From positions 1-64,000 of the forward strand of contig NZ_JADDOJ010000010.1 of the NCBI RefSeq assembly GCF_015159745.1: 64,000 nt of DNA, read 5' to 3'. The DNA comes from Ramlibacter aquaticus. Lineage in GTDB: Bacteria; Pseudomonadota; Gammaproteobacteria; Burkholderiales; Burkholderiaceae_C. The notes under the pieces were generated by a model. The model searched no databases, had not been told where the DNA came from, and saw only the letters and a list, made by a program, of their open reading frames with translations. Within the stretch, counting starts at the first letter, position 1. Each line of letters opens with the position of its first letter. The translations under genes were made by a program, and so were the position numbers. This document shows positions 48,927-57,713 of this stretch, one piece after another.

Positions 48927-50015
48927 TCAGTCCTGCGCCAGCCGTGCCACCACGGCCTGCGTGAAGCTCTCCGTGCCTCCTTGGCCCCGAACGTCGCCGG
49001 TGCGGGCCTGGGGGTCCGCCAGCGCAGCGGCGGTGGCGTCGGCCATGCTGCGCGCCATGGCCACCGCGGCCGGGTGGCCCCGGCTGTGGCCCAGCCATTC
49101 GAACATCATGCGGGTGGACTCGATCATCGCGTAGGGGTTGGCGATGCCCCGGCCGGCGATGTCGGGCGCCGAGCCGTGCGTGGCCTGCGCCATGGCCACG
49201 TCGCCCTCGCCGATGCACAGGCCGGGCGCCATGCCCAGGCCGCCCACCAGCCCCGCCGCCTCGTCGGAGAGGATGTCGCCGAACATGTTCGTCGTGACCA
49301 CCACGTCGAAGGATTGCGGGTCGCGCACCAGCCGCATGGCCATGGTGTCGACGATCACGTCGTCCAGCAGCACGTCCGGGTACTCGGGCGCCAGCTTCCT
49401 GCACTCCTCCACGAACATGCCGCAGCCGAGCTTGAACACCGTGTCCTTGTGCACGCAGGTGAGGTGGCGGCGGCGCTGGCGCGCCAGCTCGAAGGCGGCC
49501 CGCGCGACGCGGCGGCTGCCGGTGCGCGTGATCACCCGCATCGAGAGCGTCACCTCGTCGTTGGGACGGAACTCGGCGTTGCCCAGCAGCATGTTGCGGT
49601 CGGGCTGGAAGCCCTCGTTGTTCTCGCGCACGATGACCAGGTCCACGTCGTCGAACAGGCAGCCGATGCCCGGGTAGGAGCGTGTCGGCCGCACGTTGGC
49701 GAACAGGTTGAAGCGCTTGCGCAGGATGGGATGCGGGTTGATCGCCTCGGGCACCTTCGGGTAGGCGCGGTGGCCGATGGGACCCAGGATCCAGCCGTCC
49801 AGCGCGGGCAGCGCCTCCAACGTCGCGGGCGGCAGTGTGTGGCCGTGCGTGTCCAGCGCGCGCCGGCCGATCGGCAGGGGCTGCCAGTCGATGGCCACGC
49901 CGTGCCGGAGCGCGGCGGCGCGCGCCACCTCGACCGCCGCGGGCACGATCTCCAGCCCGATGTCGTCGCCGTCCAGGACGCCGATGCGCAGCGCCGGCGC
50001 GGCCGCTTCGCTCAT
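48927..50015 (-). CDS. Isocitrate/isopropylmalate dehydrogenase family protein
   Basis: A 362-residue NAD-dependent beta-decarboxylating dehydrogenase. Features are LDGDDIGLEIVPAAVEV at the start, VRENNEGFQPDRNM at the substrate site, VHKDTVFKLGCGMF with the catalytic Lys, TNMFGDILSDEAA for the metal Asp residues, and HGSAPDIAGRGIANP for NAD. The substrate motif differs from the usual RENTEG, so tartrate, malate or an unknown hydroxy acid is more likely than isocitrate. The ATG at 50015 overlaps the MmgE/PrpD stop (ATGA). Confidence 0.9.
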   Translation of the reverse strand: MSEAAAPALRIGVLDGDDIGLEIVPAAVEVARAAALRHGVAIDWQPLPIGRRALDTHGHTLPPATLEALPALDGWILGPIGHRAYPKVPEAINPHPILRKRFNLFANVRPTRSYPGIGCLFDDVDLVIVRENNEGFQPDRNMLLGNAEFRPNDEVTLSMRVITRTGSRRVARAAFELARQRRRHLTCVHKDTVFKLGCGMFVEECRKLAPEYPDVLLDDVIVDTMAMRLVRDPQSFDVVVTTNMFGDILSDEAAGLVGGLGMAPGLCIGEGDVAMAQATHGSAPDIAGRGIANPYAMIESTRMMFEWLGHSRGHPAAVAMARSMADATAAALADPQARTGDVRGQGGTESFTQAVVARLAQD

Positions 50016-51388
50016 GCGCCGGGCCGGCACAGGGCCGTGAGCTGGCGCATGTCAGCCAGGCCGGCGATGCGGCCGCAGGCGGCCGTGATCTCGGCCGCAC
50101 GCGCGGCGCCCAGCACCGGCGTCACCAGCGACTCGAACTTGGCTTGCAACTGCGCGTCGGACAGCGGCCGCTGCAGCGAGCCGATCGCATGGTCCACGCG
50201 CACCTCGATGCGCGCGCCGTCCTTGAGCACGGCCGTCATGTGCACGGCCTCCTCGTCGATGCTGTCGTCCACCGTGGCCTGCACACGGGCGCGCAGCGCG
50301 ACCATGGCCGGATCGTTCACCACCGCGTCGGAGAACTCGTCCTCCCCCGCGCGGCCGTACACCAGGCCGGCCGCCACGCCGTGGTAGACGCTGAACTTGC
50401 CCTGCAGGCCGTCGCGCGGCTCGCGCTTGCCGGTCAGTTCCAGCACCAGCGAATGCACGCGCAACTCGATGCGCTCCACCTGCCCGGGCGTGACGCCGCG
50501 CTCGCGCAGTTGCGTGGCGGCGTCGATGCTGGGGTGGATCACGATGCCGCAGGCGAAGGGCTTGTAGCTGTTGAAGGAGATCTCGAAGCGCTCGCCGAGC
50601 TCGTCGGTCACCTCGTGCCAGGCCCGCTTGTCGGAGACCACCTGCACGAAGCCGCGCGGCGCCTCCAGGGCGCGCGGGCTGGCGGTGAAGCCGGCCTGCG
50701 CCAGCAGCGCCGACATCAGCCCGGCGCGCGCCGCGCCACCGGGGTGGAACGGCTTGGTCATGGTGCCGAACTGCTCGCGCACGCCCACGGGCTGCGAGGC
50801 GGCGATGCCCAGCGCCATGGCGGTCCTGTGCGCGTCCAGCCCCAGCAGCCGGGCGCAGCCGGCCGCCGCCCCCAGCATGCCGGTGGAGCCGGTGATGTGC
50901 CAGCCGCGGTCGTAGTGGTCCGGGTACATGGTGTTGCCGACGCGGCAGGCCACGTCGATGCCCAGCACCAGCGCGTCCAGCACGGCGCGGCCGCCCTGCC
51001 CGTTCTTCTCGGCCAGCGCCAGCACCGCCGAAGCCACCGGCCCGGCCGGGTGGATGATGGTCTTGAGGTGGGTGTCGTCGAAGTCGAAGGTGTGCGAGCT
51101 GATGCCGTTCACCAGCGCGGCGCTGGCGATGTCGACGCGCTCGTTGCGGCCCAGCACCGTGGCCTGCGGCGCCGGCTGCAGCACCTGCACCGCGGCGACG
51201 GCCGCCTCGGCGGCCTCGTGCCGCGCTGCGCCGATCGCGCAGCCCAGCCAGTTGTAAAAGGTTCGCTGCGCCTCGCGCTCGACCGCGTCGGACCAGCCCC
51301 GGGAGGGGTGCGTCGCGGTGAAGCGCGCCAGCAGCGCGGTGATGGGCGGGGCCGAGGTGTCGGCGGGGATGGAGGTGTTGCGGGCCAC
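50012..51388 (-). CDS. MmgE/PrpD family protein
   Basis: A 458-residue protein of the family that includes 2-methylcitrate dehydratase PrpD and cis-aconitate decarboxylase. Supporting segments are FYNWLGCAIGAARHEAAE, SHTFDFDDTHLKTIIHPAGP (with active-site acids and His near residue 105), HITGSTGMLGAAAGCARLLG and KPFACGIVIHPSIDAA. It starts at a GTG 4 bases after the Bug gene. It likely dehydrates or isomerises a carboxylic acid brought in by the Bug-type transporter. Confidence 0.9.
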   Translation of the reverse strand: MARNTSIPADTSAPPITALLARFTATHPSRGWSDAVEREAQRTFYNWLGCAIGAARHEAAEAAVAAVQVLQPAPQATVLGRNERVDIASAALVNGISSHTFDFDDTHLKTIIHPAGPVASAVLALAEKNGQGGRAVLDALVLGIDVACRVGNTMYPDHYDRGWHITGSTGMLGAAAGCARLLGLDAHRTAMALGIAASQPVGVREQFGTMTKPFHPGGAARAGLMSALLAQAGFTASPRALEAPRGFVQVVSDKRAWHEVTDELGERFEISFNSYKPFACGIVIHPSIDAATQLRERGVTPGQVERIELRVHSLVLELTGKREPRDGLQGKFSVYHGVAAGLVYGRAGEDEFSDAVVNDPAMVALRARVQATVDDSIDEEAVHMTAVLKDGARIEVRVDHAIGSLQRPLSDAQLQAKFESLVTPVLGAARAAEITAACGRIAGLADMRQLTALCRPGA

Positions 51389-51392
51389 GGTG

Positions 51393-52361
51393 TCAGTCGT
51401 CGAGGTGGATGTTGCGCGCCTTGGCCAGCGCGCCCCAGCGCGCGATCTCGGAGCGGATGTACTGCCCGAACTGCTCGGGCGTCATGGGTTGCGGATCAAC
51501 GGCCTCGCCGGCGAATTTCTCGGCCAGTTCGGGCGCCTTCAGCACGGTGTTCAGGGTGTCGTTGAGCCGCTTCACCACGTCGGCCGGCATGCCGGCCGGC
51601 CCCACGCAGCCGTACCACTGCATGGCGTCGAAGTTGCGGAAGCCCAGCTCTTCCAGCGTGGGCACGTCCGGCAATTGCGGGCTGCGCGTCTTGCCGGTGA
51701 TGGCCAGGGCGCGCATCTTGCCAGCGCGCAGGTGGGGCAGCGCAGCCGCGAGGCCGGGAAACATGGCCTGCGTCTGGCCGGCCAGCAGGTCGATGATGGC
51801 GGGGGCGATGCCGCGGTAGGGGATGTGGACCATGAACGCGCCGGTCTGCTGCTTGAACAGCTCCATGGTCAGGTGCGTGAGCGAGCCCTGGCCAGCGGTG
51901 CCGTAGCTGATCTTGCCAGGGTTGCGCTTCACGAAGTCCACGAACTCCTGCACGTTCTTCGCCGGTACCGCGGTGTTCACCACCAGCACGTTGGGCGTGG
52001 CGCCGATCAGGCCGATGGGCGTGAAATCGCGCACCGGGTCGTAGCTCACCTTGCGCGTGGCCGGGTTGGTGCCGTGCGTGGCCACGTAGCCCTGCAGCAG
52101 GGCGTAGCCGTCCGGCTTGGCCTGCAGGATGTTCTGGCAGGCCACCACGCCGCCGCCACCGCTGATGTTCTCGACCACGAAGGTCTGGTTGAGCTGGCGG
52201 CCCCAGAGTTCGGTGACCGTGCGCCCGATCATGTCGGCGCCGCCGCCGGCGGCCACGGGCACGACGTAGCGGATCGGCCGGCTGGGATAGGACTGCGCGA
52301 TCGCGAATCGCGGCAGCAGGGCGGCCGCGAGCGCGGCCCGCGCGAGGGCACGGCGTTGCAT
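51393..52361 (-). CDS. Bug-type tripartite tricarboxylate transporter binding protein
   Basis: A 322-residue periplasmic binding protein. A signal peptide (about 1-22) ends RFAIAQSYPSRPIRY. The mature protein has the Bug features VPVAAGGGADMIGR, GGGGVVACQNILQAKPDGY and ISYGTAGQGSLTHLTMELFK. Such proteins bind carboxylates for TTT transporters. The membrane subunits TctA and TctB are not nearby, which is common for orphan Bug genes. It is divergent from the LysR gene and leads the catabolic operon. Confidence 0.93.
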   Translation of the reverse strand: MQRRALARAALAAALLPRFAIAQSYPSRPIRYVVPVAAGGGADMIGRTVTELWGRQLNQTFVVENISGGGGVVACQNILQAKPDGYALLQGYVATHGTNPATRKVSYDPVRDFTPIGLIGATPNVLVVNTAVPAKNVQEFVDFVKRNPGKISYGTAGQGSLTHLTMELFKQQTGAFMVHIPYRGIAPAIIDLLAGQTQAMFPGLAAALPHLRAGKMRALAITGKTRSPQLPDVPTLEELGFRNFDAMQWYGCVGPAGMPADVVKRLNDTLNTVLKAPELAEKFAGEAVDPQPMTPEQFGQYIRSEIARWGALAKARNIHLDD

Positions 52362-52434
52362 GGTCTGTCTCCTTGTTTGCGCGCATGGTGGGCCTTGCCG
52401 CGACTGCTGTAAATTGCAAGCTTCTGAGCCATTG

Positions 52435-52449
52435 ATGCAGTTCCTGCAT
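52435..52449. promoter_or_regulatory. LysR box-like palindrome between bug and lysR
   Basis: ATGCAGTTCCTGCAT has perfect 6-base arms and contains T-N11-A, the LysR-type regulator binding pattern. It lies 12 bases before the chosen LysR start and 73 bases from the divergent Bug gene start, so it could serve autoregulation and activation of the operon. Confidence 0.65.
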
Positions 52450-52461
52450 GAAAACGCCGCC

Positions 52462-53370
52462 ATGCCGAAACCCTCGCTCGCCGACCTGCGTGCCTTCGTG
52501 ACCGTGGGCGAACAGGGCAGCTTCGCCGCCGCCGCCCAGGCCCTGCACATCTCCCAGCCCGCCCTGTCGCGGCGCATCTCGCACCTGGAGGACCAGCTCG
52601 GCGTGCGCCTGTTCGACCGCACCACGCGCAGCGTCGCGCCCACGCTGCTCGGGCGCCGCTTCCTGGAGCAGATGCGCGGGCTGCTGCAGGAGGTCGACCG
52701 CTCGGTGACCGAGTTGCACGACTCGGCGCAGCTGGAGTCGGGGGACGTCACCGTGGGCTGCGTGTTCTCCGCGGTGCACCACTTCCTGCCCTCGGTGATC
52801 CGCGAGTTCCGGCGCCTGCACCCGCGCGTGCTGGTGCGCATCATCGAGGAGGGCGCCGACGAGGTGCTGGAGGCGGTGAAGCACGGCGAAGCGGACTTCG
52901 CGCTCAACTACATCGGCATGCAGGACCCCGAGGTCGAGTTCACCCCCCTCTTGAAGGAGCCCTACGTGCTCGCGGTGCCCGCCGGCCACCCCTTGGCGCG
53001 GCGCAGATCGGTGCGCTGGGAGGAACTCGCAGGCTTCCCGCTGGCCCGCGTCTCCAACGCCAGCCGCAACCGGCTCTTCATCGACCAGGCGCTGGCTGAC
53101 CTGCCGCCGCTGCCGCGCCCGGTGTGCGAAGTGCGGCACGTCTCCACGCTGGTCGGGCTGGTGGAGATCGGCCTGGCGCTGGCGGTGGTGCCGCGGCTTG
53201 CCCTGCCGCCGCGACCGGGGGCGGTGCGCGGCGTGAAGCTGGATCAGCCCGCCGTGACACGCACGGTGGGCATCATCCGGCGCACCGGCCGCAGCCTGTC
53301 GCCAGCGGCCGAGGCCTTCTCGCGCCTGCTGCTGCAGGCCGGCCGCGCCACCGGCGGGGCCACCCGCTGA
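52462..53370 (+). CDS. LysR family transcriptional regulator
   Basis: A 302-residue LysR regulator. The HTH (about 1-60) is LADLRAFVTVGEQGSFAAAA with ISQPALSRRISHLEDQLG. The effector domain spans about 90-295. I use the ATG at 52462, which gives the standard LysR N terminus. An ATG nine codons upstream would run through the LysR box. It is divergent from the Bug-MmgE/PrpD operon, its likely target, with a tricarboxylate-like intermediate as a possible inducer. Confidence 0.92.
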   Translation: MPKPSLADLRAFVTVGEQGSFAAAAQALHISQPALSRRISHLEDQLGVRLFDRTTRSVAPTLLGRRFLEQMRGLLQEVDRSVTELHDSAQLESGDVTVGCVFSAVHHFLPSVIREFRRLHPRVLVRIIEEGADEVLEAVKHGEADFALNYIGMQDPEVEFTPLLKEPYVLAVPAGHPLARRRSVRWEELAGFPLARVSNASRNRLFIDQALADLPPLPRPVCEVRHVSTLVGLVEIGLALAVVPRLALPPRPGAVRGVKLDQPAVTRTVGIIRRTGRSLSPAAEAFSRLLLQAGRATGGATR

Positions 53371-53415
53371 CACCGGCGCCACGGACGCGCCACCTGCGAC
53401 AATCGGAGCCGGACC

Positions 53416-54261
53416 ATGAACGCCTACATCCTCACCCTTTCCTGCCCGGACCGGACCGGCATCGTGCACGCCGTCTCGGGCTTCCTGCTGGAGCGCGGCG
53501 GCAACATCGAGGAAGCCGCGCAGTACAACGACCACGGCACCGGCCTCTTCTTCATGCGGGTGCAGTTCGCCTGCGACCACCTGACCTACGACGACCTGGC
53601 GATGCAGGTGCGCATGTTCGCCGAGCCCTTTGGCATGAGCGTGCGGCTGCACCGCGTCGAGCAGCCGATGCGCACCGTGATCATGGTCAGCCGCGAAGGC
53701 CACTGCCTGAACGACCTGCTGTTCCGCTGGAAGAGCGGGCTGCTGCGGCTGGAGATCGCGGCCATCATCTCCAACCACCGCGATTTCTACCAGCTGGCCG
53801 CCAGCTACAACGTGCCCTTCCACCACATCCCGGTGACGGCCGCGACCAAGGCGCAGGCCGAGGCGAAGCAGTACGAGATCATCCAGGCCGAGGGCGCCGA
53901 GCTGGTGGTGCTGGCGCGCTACATGCAGATCCTGTCGGACGACCTGTGCCGCAAGCTCTCGGGCCGGGCGATCAACATCCACCACAGCTTCCTGCCCAGC
54001 TTCAAGGGCGCCAAGCCCTACTACCAGGCGCACGACCGCGGCGTGAAGCTGATCGGTGCGACCGCCCACTACGTGACGGCGGACCTGGACGAAGGTCCCA
54101 TCATCGAGCAGGACGTGACCCGCGTGGACCACAGCAAGACGGTGGAAGACCTCACCGCCATGGGCCGCGACACCGAAAGCCAGGTGCTGGCGCGCGCCGT
54201 CAAGTGGCACAGCGAGCACCGCGTGCTGCTCAACGGGCACCGCACCGTGATCTTCAAGTGA
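53416..54261 (+). CDS. purU: Formyltetrahydrofolate deformylase
   Basis: A 281-residue PurU, which hydrolyses 10-formyl-THF to formate and THF. An N-terminal ACT domain (about 4-80) begins YILTLSCPDRTGIVHAVSGF. The formyltransferase-like catalytic part has NHRDF, ARYMQILSD and the active site INIHHSFLPSFKGAKPY with Asn, His and later Asp in TADLDEGPIIEQD. It lies 45 bases after the LysR gene and 13 before the GcvA-like gene. Confidence 0.96.
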   Translation: MNAYILTLSCPDRTGIVHAVSGFLLERGGNIEEAAQYNDHGTGLFFMRVQFACDHLTYDDLAMQVRMFAEPFGMSVRLHRVEQPMRTVIMVSREGHCLNDLLFRWKSGLLRLEIAAIISNHRDFYQLAASYNVPFHHIPVTAATKAQAEAKQYEIIQAEGAELVVLARYMQILSDDLCRKLSGRAINIHHSFLPSFKGAKPYYQAHDRGVKLIGATAHYVTADLDEGPIIEQDVTRVDHSKTVEDLTAMGRDTESQVLARAVKWHSEHRVLLNGHRTVIFK

Positions 54262-54274
54262 GGAAGCAGCGCCC

Positions 54275-55141
54275 GTGAGGATTCCGCCGATCCAGTGCCT
54301 CACCACCTTCGAGGCCCTGGCGCGGCTGCGCTCCGTCACGCTCGCCGCCGAAGAGCTGTGCGTCACGCCCAGCGCGGTGAGCCACCGCGTGCGCCAGCTC
54401 GAGCAGATCGTGGGCACCAAGCTGTTCGGCCGCGCCGACTTCTCGCTCACCACCGAAGGCAGCGAGTACCTCGCCCAGGTGCGCGAGGGCCTGGCCGCGC
54501 TGGAGCGCTTCCCCGGGCGCGGCGGGCCGCAGCAGGGCAAGCGCAAGCTGCGCGTCGCCGTCACCCCCACCTTCTCGCGCTCGGTGCTGATGCCGCGCCT
54601 GCGCAGCTTCATCGAGGCCTACCCGGAGATCGACCTCACGCTGCAGGTCTCCATCCCGCTGCTGGACGTGGTGGCCGAGGACGCCGACCTGATGGTGCGC
54701 TACGGCACCGGCCGTTATGCCGACGTGGAGCACGTGTGCCTGATGACCGACGAGGTCACGCCCCTGGCGGCGCCCAGCTACCTGCGCGAGAACGGCCCCT
54801 TCGACACCGTGGAGGAGCTGCTGGGCGCCAAGCTGATCCGCAGCCCGCTGGAGCCCTGGCGCACCTGGTTCCTGGCGCATGGCGTGGACGTGCCGGAGCC
54901 GGCCGACGGCTCCTCCTTCAACGACATCGGCCTGATGTGCGACGCCGCCGCCCAGGGCCTGGGCGTGGCCCTGGTGCGGCTCAAGCTGGGCCAGCCCTGG
55001 CTGGACAACGGCACCCTGGCCCGCATCTCGACGCGCAACGTCCCCAGCCCGCACGCCCACTACCTGTGCTGGCGCACCGGCGCCATGGACCGCTGGGAGT
55101 GCGCGACCTTCACCGAGTGGCTGCGCAAGAGCCTGGTCTGA
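54275..55141 (+). CDS. GcvA-like LysR family transcriptional regulator
   Basis: A 288-residue regulator starting at GTG, 13 bases after purU. The HTH (about 1-60) reads CLTTFEALARLRSVTLAAEE and TPSAVSHRVRQLEQIVG, like GcvA of the glycine cleavage system. The effector domain follows from about 90. Pairing with purU suggests a one-carbon or glycine context, but that is inference. Its stop is 70 bases before glcD. Confidence 0.92.
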   Translation: MRIPPIQCLTTFEALARLRSVTLAAEELCVTPSAVSHRVRQLEQIVGTKLFGRADFSLTTEGSEYLAQVREGLAALERFPGRGGPQQGKRKLRVAVTPTFSRSVLMPRLRSFIEAYPEIDLTLQVSIPLLDVVAEDADLMVRYGTGRYADVEHVCLMTDEVTPLAAPSYLRENGPFDTVEELLGAKLIRSPLEPWRTWFLAHGVDVPEPADGSSFNDIGLMCDAAAQGLGVALVRLKLGQPWLDNGTLARISTRNVPSPHAHYLCWRTGAMDRWECATFTEWLRKSLV

Positions 55142-55211
55142 AGGCCGGTTTGCAGCCGGGCTTTGAGATTTCTTCAGCCCGCGCCCGGCCGGGATTGACT
55201 ACAGTGCGGGG

Positions 55212-56714
55212 ATGAACGCTCCCGTCCCCGCCGACGCCCTGGCGCGCGCCGAACGCCAGGCCCGCCAGGCCCGCCTCGTGGCCGCCCTGGCGCCCCTGCT
55301 GCCGGAGGGCGGCCTGCTCTACACGCCCGAGGACACCACGCCCTACGAGTGCGACGGCCTCACCGCCTACCGCCAGCGCCCGCTGGCCGTGGCCCTGCCC
55401 GAGACCGAGGCCCAGGTGCAGGCCGTGCTGCGCGCCTGCCACGGGCTGGGCATCCCGGTGGTGGCCCGCGGCGCGGGCACCGGCCTGTCCGGCGGGGCGA
55501 TGCCGCTGGCCGACGGGCTCACGCTCTCGCTGGCGCGCTTCAACCGCATCCTGGCCATCGACCCGGTCTCGCGCACGGCACGCGTGCAGTGCGGCGTGCG
55601 CAACCTGGCGATCAGCGAGGCCGCGTCGCCCTACGGCCTGTACTACGCACCCGACCCCTCCAGCCAGATCGCCTGCACCATCGGCGGCAACGTGGCCGAG
55701 AACTCGGGCGGCGTGCACTGCCTGAAGTACGGCCTGACGGTGCACAACGTGATGCGGGTGCGCGGCTTCACGGTGGAAGGCGAGCCGCTGGAATTCGGCG
55801 GCGAGGCGCTGGACGTGCCCGGCCTGGACCTGCTGCCGGTGGTGGTGGGCAGCGAGGGCATGCTGGCGGTGACGATCGAGGTCACGGTCAAGCTGGTGCC
55901 CAAGCCGCAGCTGGCGCGCTGCATCATGGCCAGCTTCGACGACGTGCGCAAGGCGGGCGACGCGGTCGCCTCCGTGATCGCGGCCGGCATCATCCCGGCC
56001 GGGCTGGAGATGATGGACAAGCCCATGACGGCCGCGGTGGAGGACTTCGTGCACGCCGGCTACGACCTGGACGCCGAGGCCATCCTGCTGTGCGAAAGCG
56101 ACGGCACGCCCGAGGAGGTCGAGGAGGAGATCGGCCGCATGAGCGAGGTGCTGCGCGGTGCCGGCGCCACCGCCATCGCCGTCAGCCGCGACGAGGCCGA
56201 GCGCCTGCGCTTCTGGAGCGGGCGCAAGAACGCGTTCCCCGCCTCGGGCCGCATCAGCCCCGACTACATGTGCATGGACTCCACCATCCCGCGCAAGCGG
56301 CTGGCGGACATCCTGCTGGCCATCCAGGCCATGGAGAAGAAGTACGGCCTGCGCTGCGCCAACGTGTTCCATGCCGGCGACGGCAACCTGCACCCGCTGA
56401 TCCTGTTCGATGCGAACGACCCCGACCAGCTGCACCGCTGCGAGCTGTTCGGCGCCGACATCCTGGAGACCAGCGTCGCCATGGGCGGCACGGTGACGGG
56501 CGAGCACGGCGTGGGTGTGGAGAAGCTCAACTCCATGTGCGTGCAGTTCAGCCCCGAGGAGCGCGAGCAGATGTTCGCCGTCAAGCGCGCCTTCGACCCG
56601 CGCGGCCTGCTGAACCCGGGCAAGGTGATCCCCACGCTGAACCGCTGCGCCGAGTACGGCAAGATGCTGGTGCGCGGCGGCCAGATCGCCCACCCGGACC
56701 TGCCGCGCTTCTGA
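55212..56714 (+). CDS. glcD: Glycolate oxidase FAD subunit GlcD
   Basis: A 500-residue FAD-linked oxidase. The PP-loop region RGAGTGLSGGAMPLADG binds FAD, and TIGGNVAENSGGVHCLKYG follows. The C-terminal domain has FHAGDGNLHPLILFD and ends RGLLNPGKVIPTLNRC. GlcD oxidises glycolate to glyoxylate with GlcE and GlcF. Those genes do not follow here; the next gene is a glycosyltransferase. Other FAD-linked 2-hydroxyacid oxidases with the same fold are possible. Confidence 0.92.
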   Translation: MNAPVPADALARAERQARQARLVAALAPLLPEGGLLYTPEDTTPYECDGLTAYRQRPLAVALPETEAQVQAVLRACHGLGIPVVARGAGTGLSGGAMPLADGLTLSLARFNRILAIDPVSRTARVQCGVRNLAISEAASPYGLYYAPDPSSQIACTIGGNVAENSGGVHCLKYGLTVHNVMRVRGFTVEGEPLEFGGEALDVPGLDLLPVVVGSEGMLAVTIEVTVKLVPKPQLARCIMASFDDVRKAGDAVASVIAAGIIPAGLEMMDKPMTAAVEDFVHAGYDLDAEAILLCESDGTPEEVEEEIGRMSEVLRGAGATAIAVSRDEAERLRFWSGRKNAFPASGRISPDYMCMDSTIPRKRLADILLAIQAMEKKYGLRCANVFHAGDGNLHPLILFDANDPDQLHRCELFGADILETSVAMGGTVTGEHGVGVEKLNSMCVQFSPEEREQMFAVKRAFDPRGLLNPGKVIPTLNRCAEYGKMLVRGGQIAHPDLPRF

Positions 56715-56750
56715 GCCTGCCGGGGTGGGCGGCCCGAAGGATCCCTCGCC

Positions 56751-57713
56751 GTGAGCGTCTTCCTCAGCATCGCCTCCTACTGTGACCCGGTGCTGGGCTT
56801 CACCCTGGCGCGCGCGGTCGCCATGGCCCGCTGGCCGGAACGGCTGCACCTGGGGGTGGTGGACCAGTCGCCCGCCGACTGGCCGCAGCCGGATGCGCAG
56901 GCCCACGCGCCGGCCCGCCTGAGCCGGGTGCGCATCGACCCGGTCCATGCCCGCGGCCCCTGCTGGGCACGGGCCATCGCCATGAGCCTGTACGACGGCG
57001 AGGACTGGTTCCTGCAGGTGGATTCGCACATGGATTTCGAGCCGGGCTGGGACCAGACCCTGGCCGGCTGGGGCGAGCGCCTGCTGCCGGGGCGTCCCGG
57101 CTTCGTGCTGTCCTCCTACCCCAACGCTTTCGTCTTCGAGGGCGAGCGGCCGGTGCCGCGCCCGACCACGCGCAAGGTGCTCGCGCACGTGGTGAAGCCG
57201 GCGGCGCAGTTCGAGCCCGGGCACCTGGTGCTGCCCTTCGAGGCCCACCCGGTGGAGACCGATCTCGCGCTCACGGGCTACCACCTGGGCGCCGGCTGCC
57301 TGTTCGCGCCGGGCCGGCTGGTGCAGGACTTCCCGTACGACCCCTGGTACTACTTCCACGGCGAGGAGCAGGCGCTCGCGCTGCGGCTGTTCACGCACGG
57401 CTGGGACATCGTCCACATCCCCGGCCTGCCGCTCTACCACCTGTACAACACCGCCGGGGCCGGCGGGCCGGCGCGGCCCATGCACTGGGACGAGGCCGAG
57501 GACAGCGGCCGGCCGCAGGCCTGGTGGGCGCTGGAGCAGCGCTCGCAGGCGCGGCTGTCGGCCCTGATCGCGGGCGAGCCCCTGGGCGCCTATGGCCTGG
57601 GCACGGTGCGCAGCCTGGCCGACTACGCCCGCCTGTCGGGGATCGACTTCGGCCAGCGCCGCATCGAGGCGCGCGCCTACGCCGCCGTGGGCCGCCCCGC
57701 GCTGCCGGCCTGA
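56751..57713 (+). CDS. GlcNAc-transferase-like glycosyltransferase
   Basis: A 320-residue protein starting at GTG. It resembles the eukaryotic-type GlcNAc transferase family (PF11397). Features are SVFLSIASYCDPVLGFTLAR, RGPCWARAIAMSLYDGEDWF and DSHMDFEPGWD, a DxD-like nucleotide-sugar site near residue 87. YYFHGEEQALALRLFTHGW is another family block. The acceptor is unknown. Its last 37 bases overlap the end of the convergent uracil-DNA glycosylase gene. Confidence 0.85.
   Translation: MSVFLSIASYCDPVLGFTLARAVAMARWPERLHLGVVDQSPADWPQPDAQAHAPARLSRVRIDPVHARGPCWARAIAMSLYDGEDWFLQVDSHMDFEPGWDQTLAGWGERLLPGRPGFVLSSYPNAFVFEGERPVPRPTTRKVLAHVVKPAAQFEPGHLVLPFEAHPVETDLALTGYHLGAGCLFAPGRLVQDFPYDPWYYFHGEEQALALRLFTHGWDIVHIPGLPLYHLYNTAGAGGPARPMHWDEAEDSGRPQAWWALEQRSQARLSALIAGEPLGAYGLGTVRSLADYARLSGIDFGQRRIEARAYAAVGRPALPA

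Noticed and set aside
51496-54612. A 1038-codon minus-strand frame
   Set aside because: Low-complexity shadow sequence across the Bug, lysR, purU and gcvA-like genes, with no family match.
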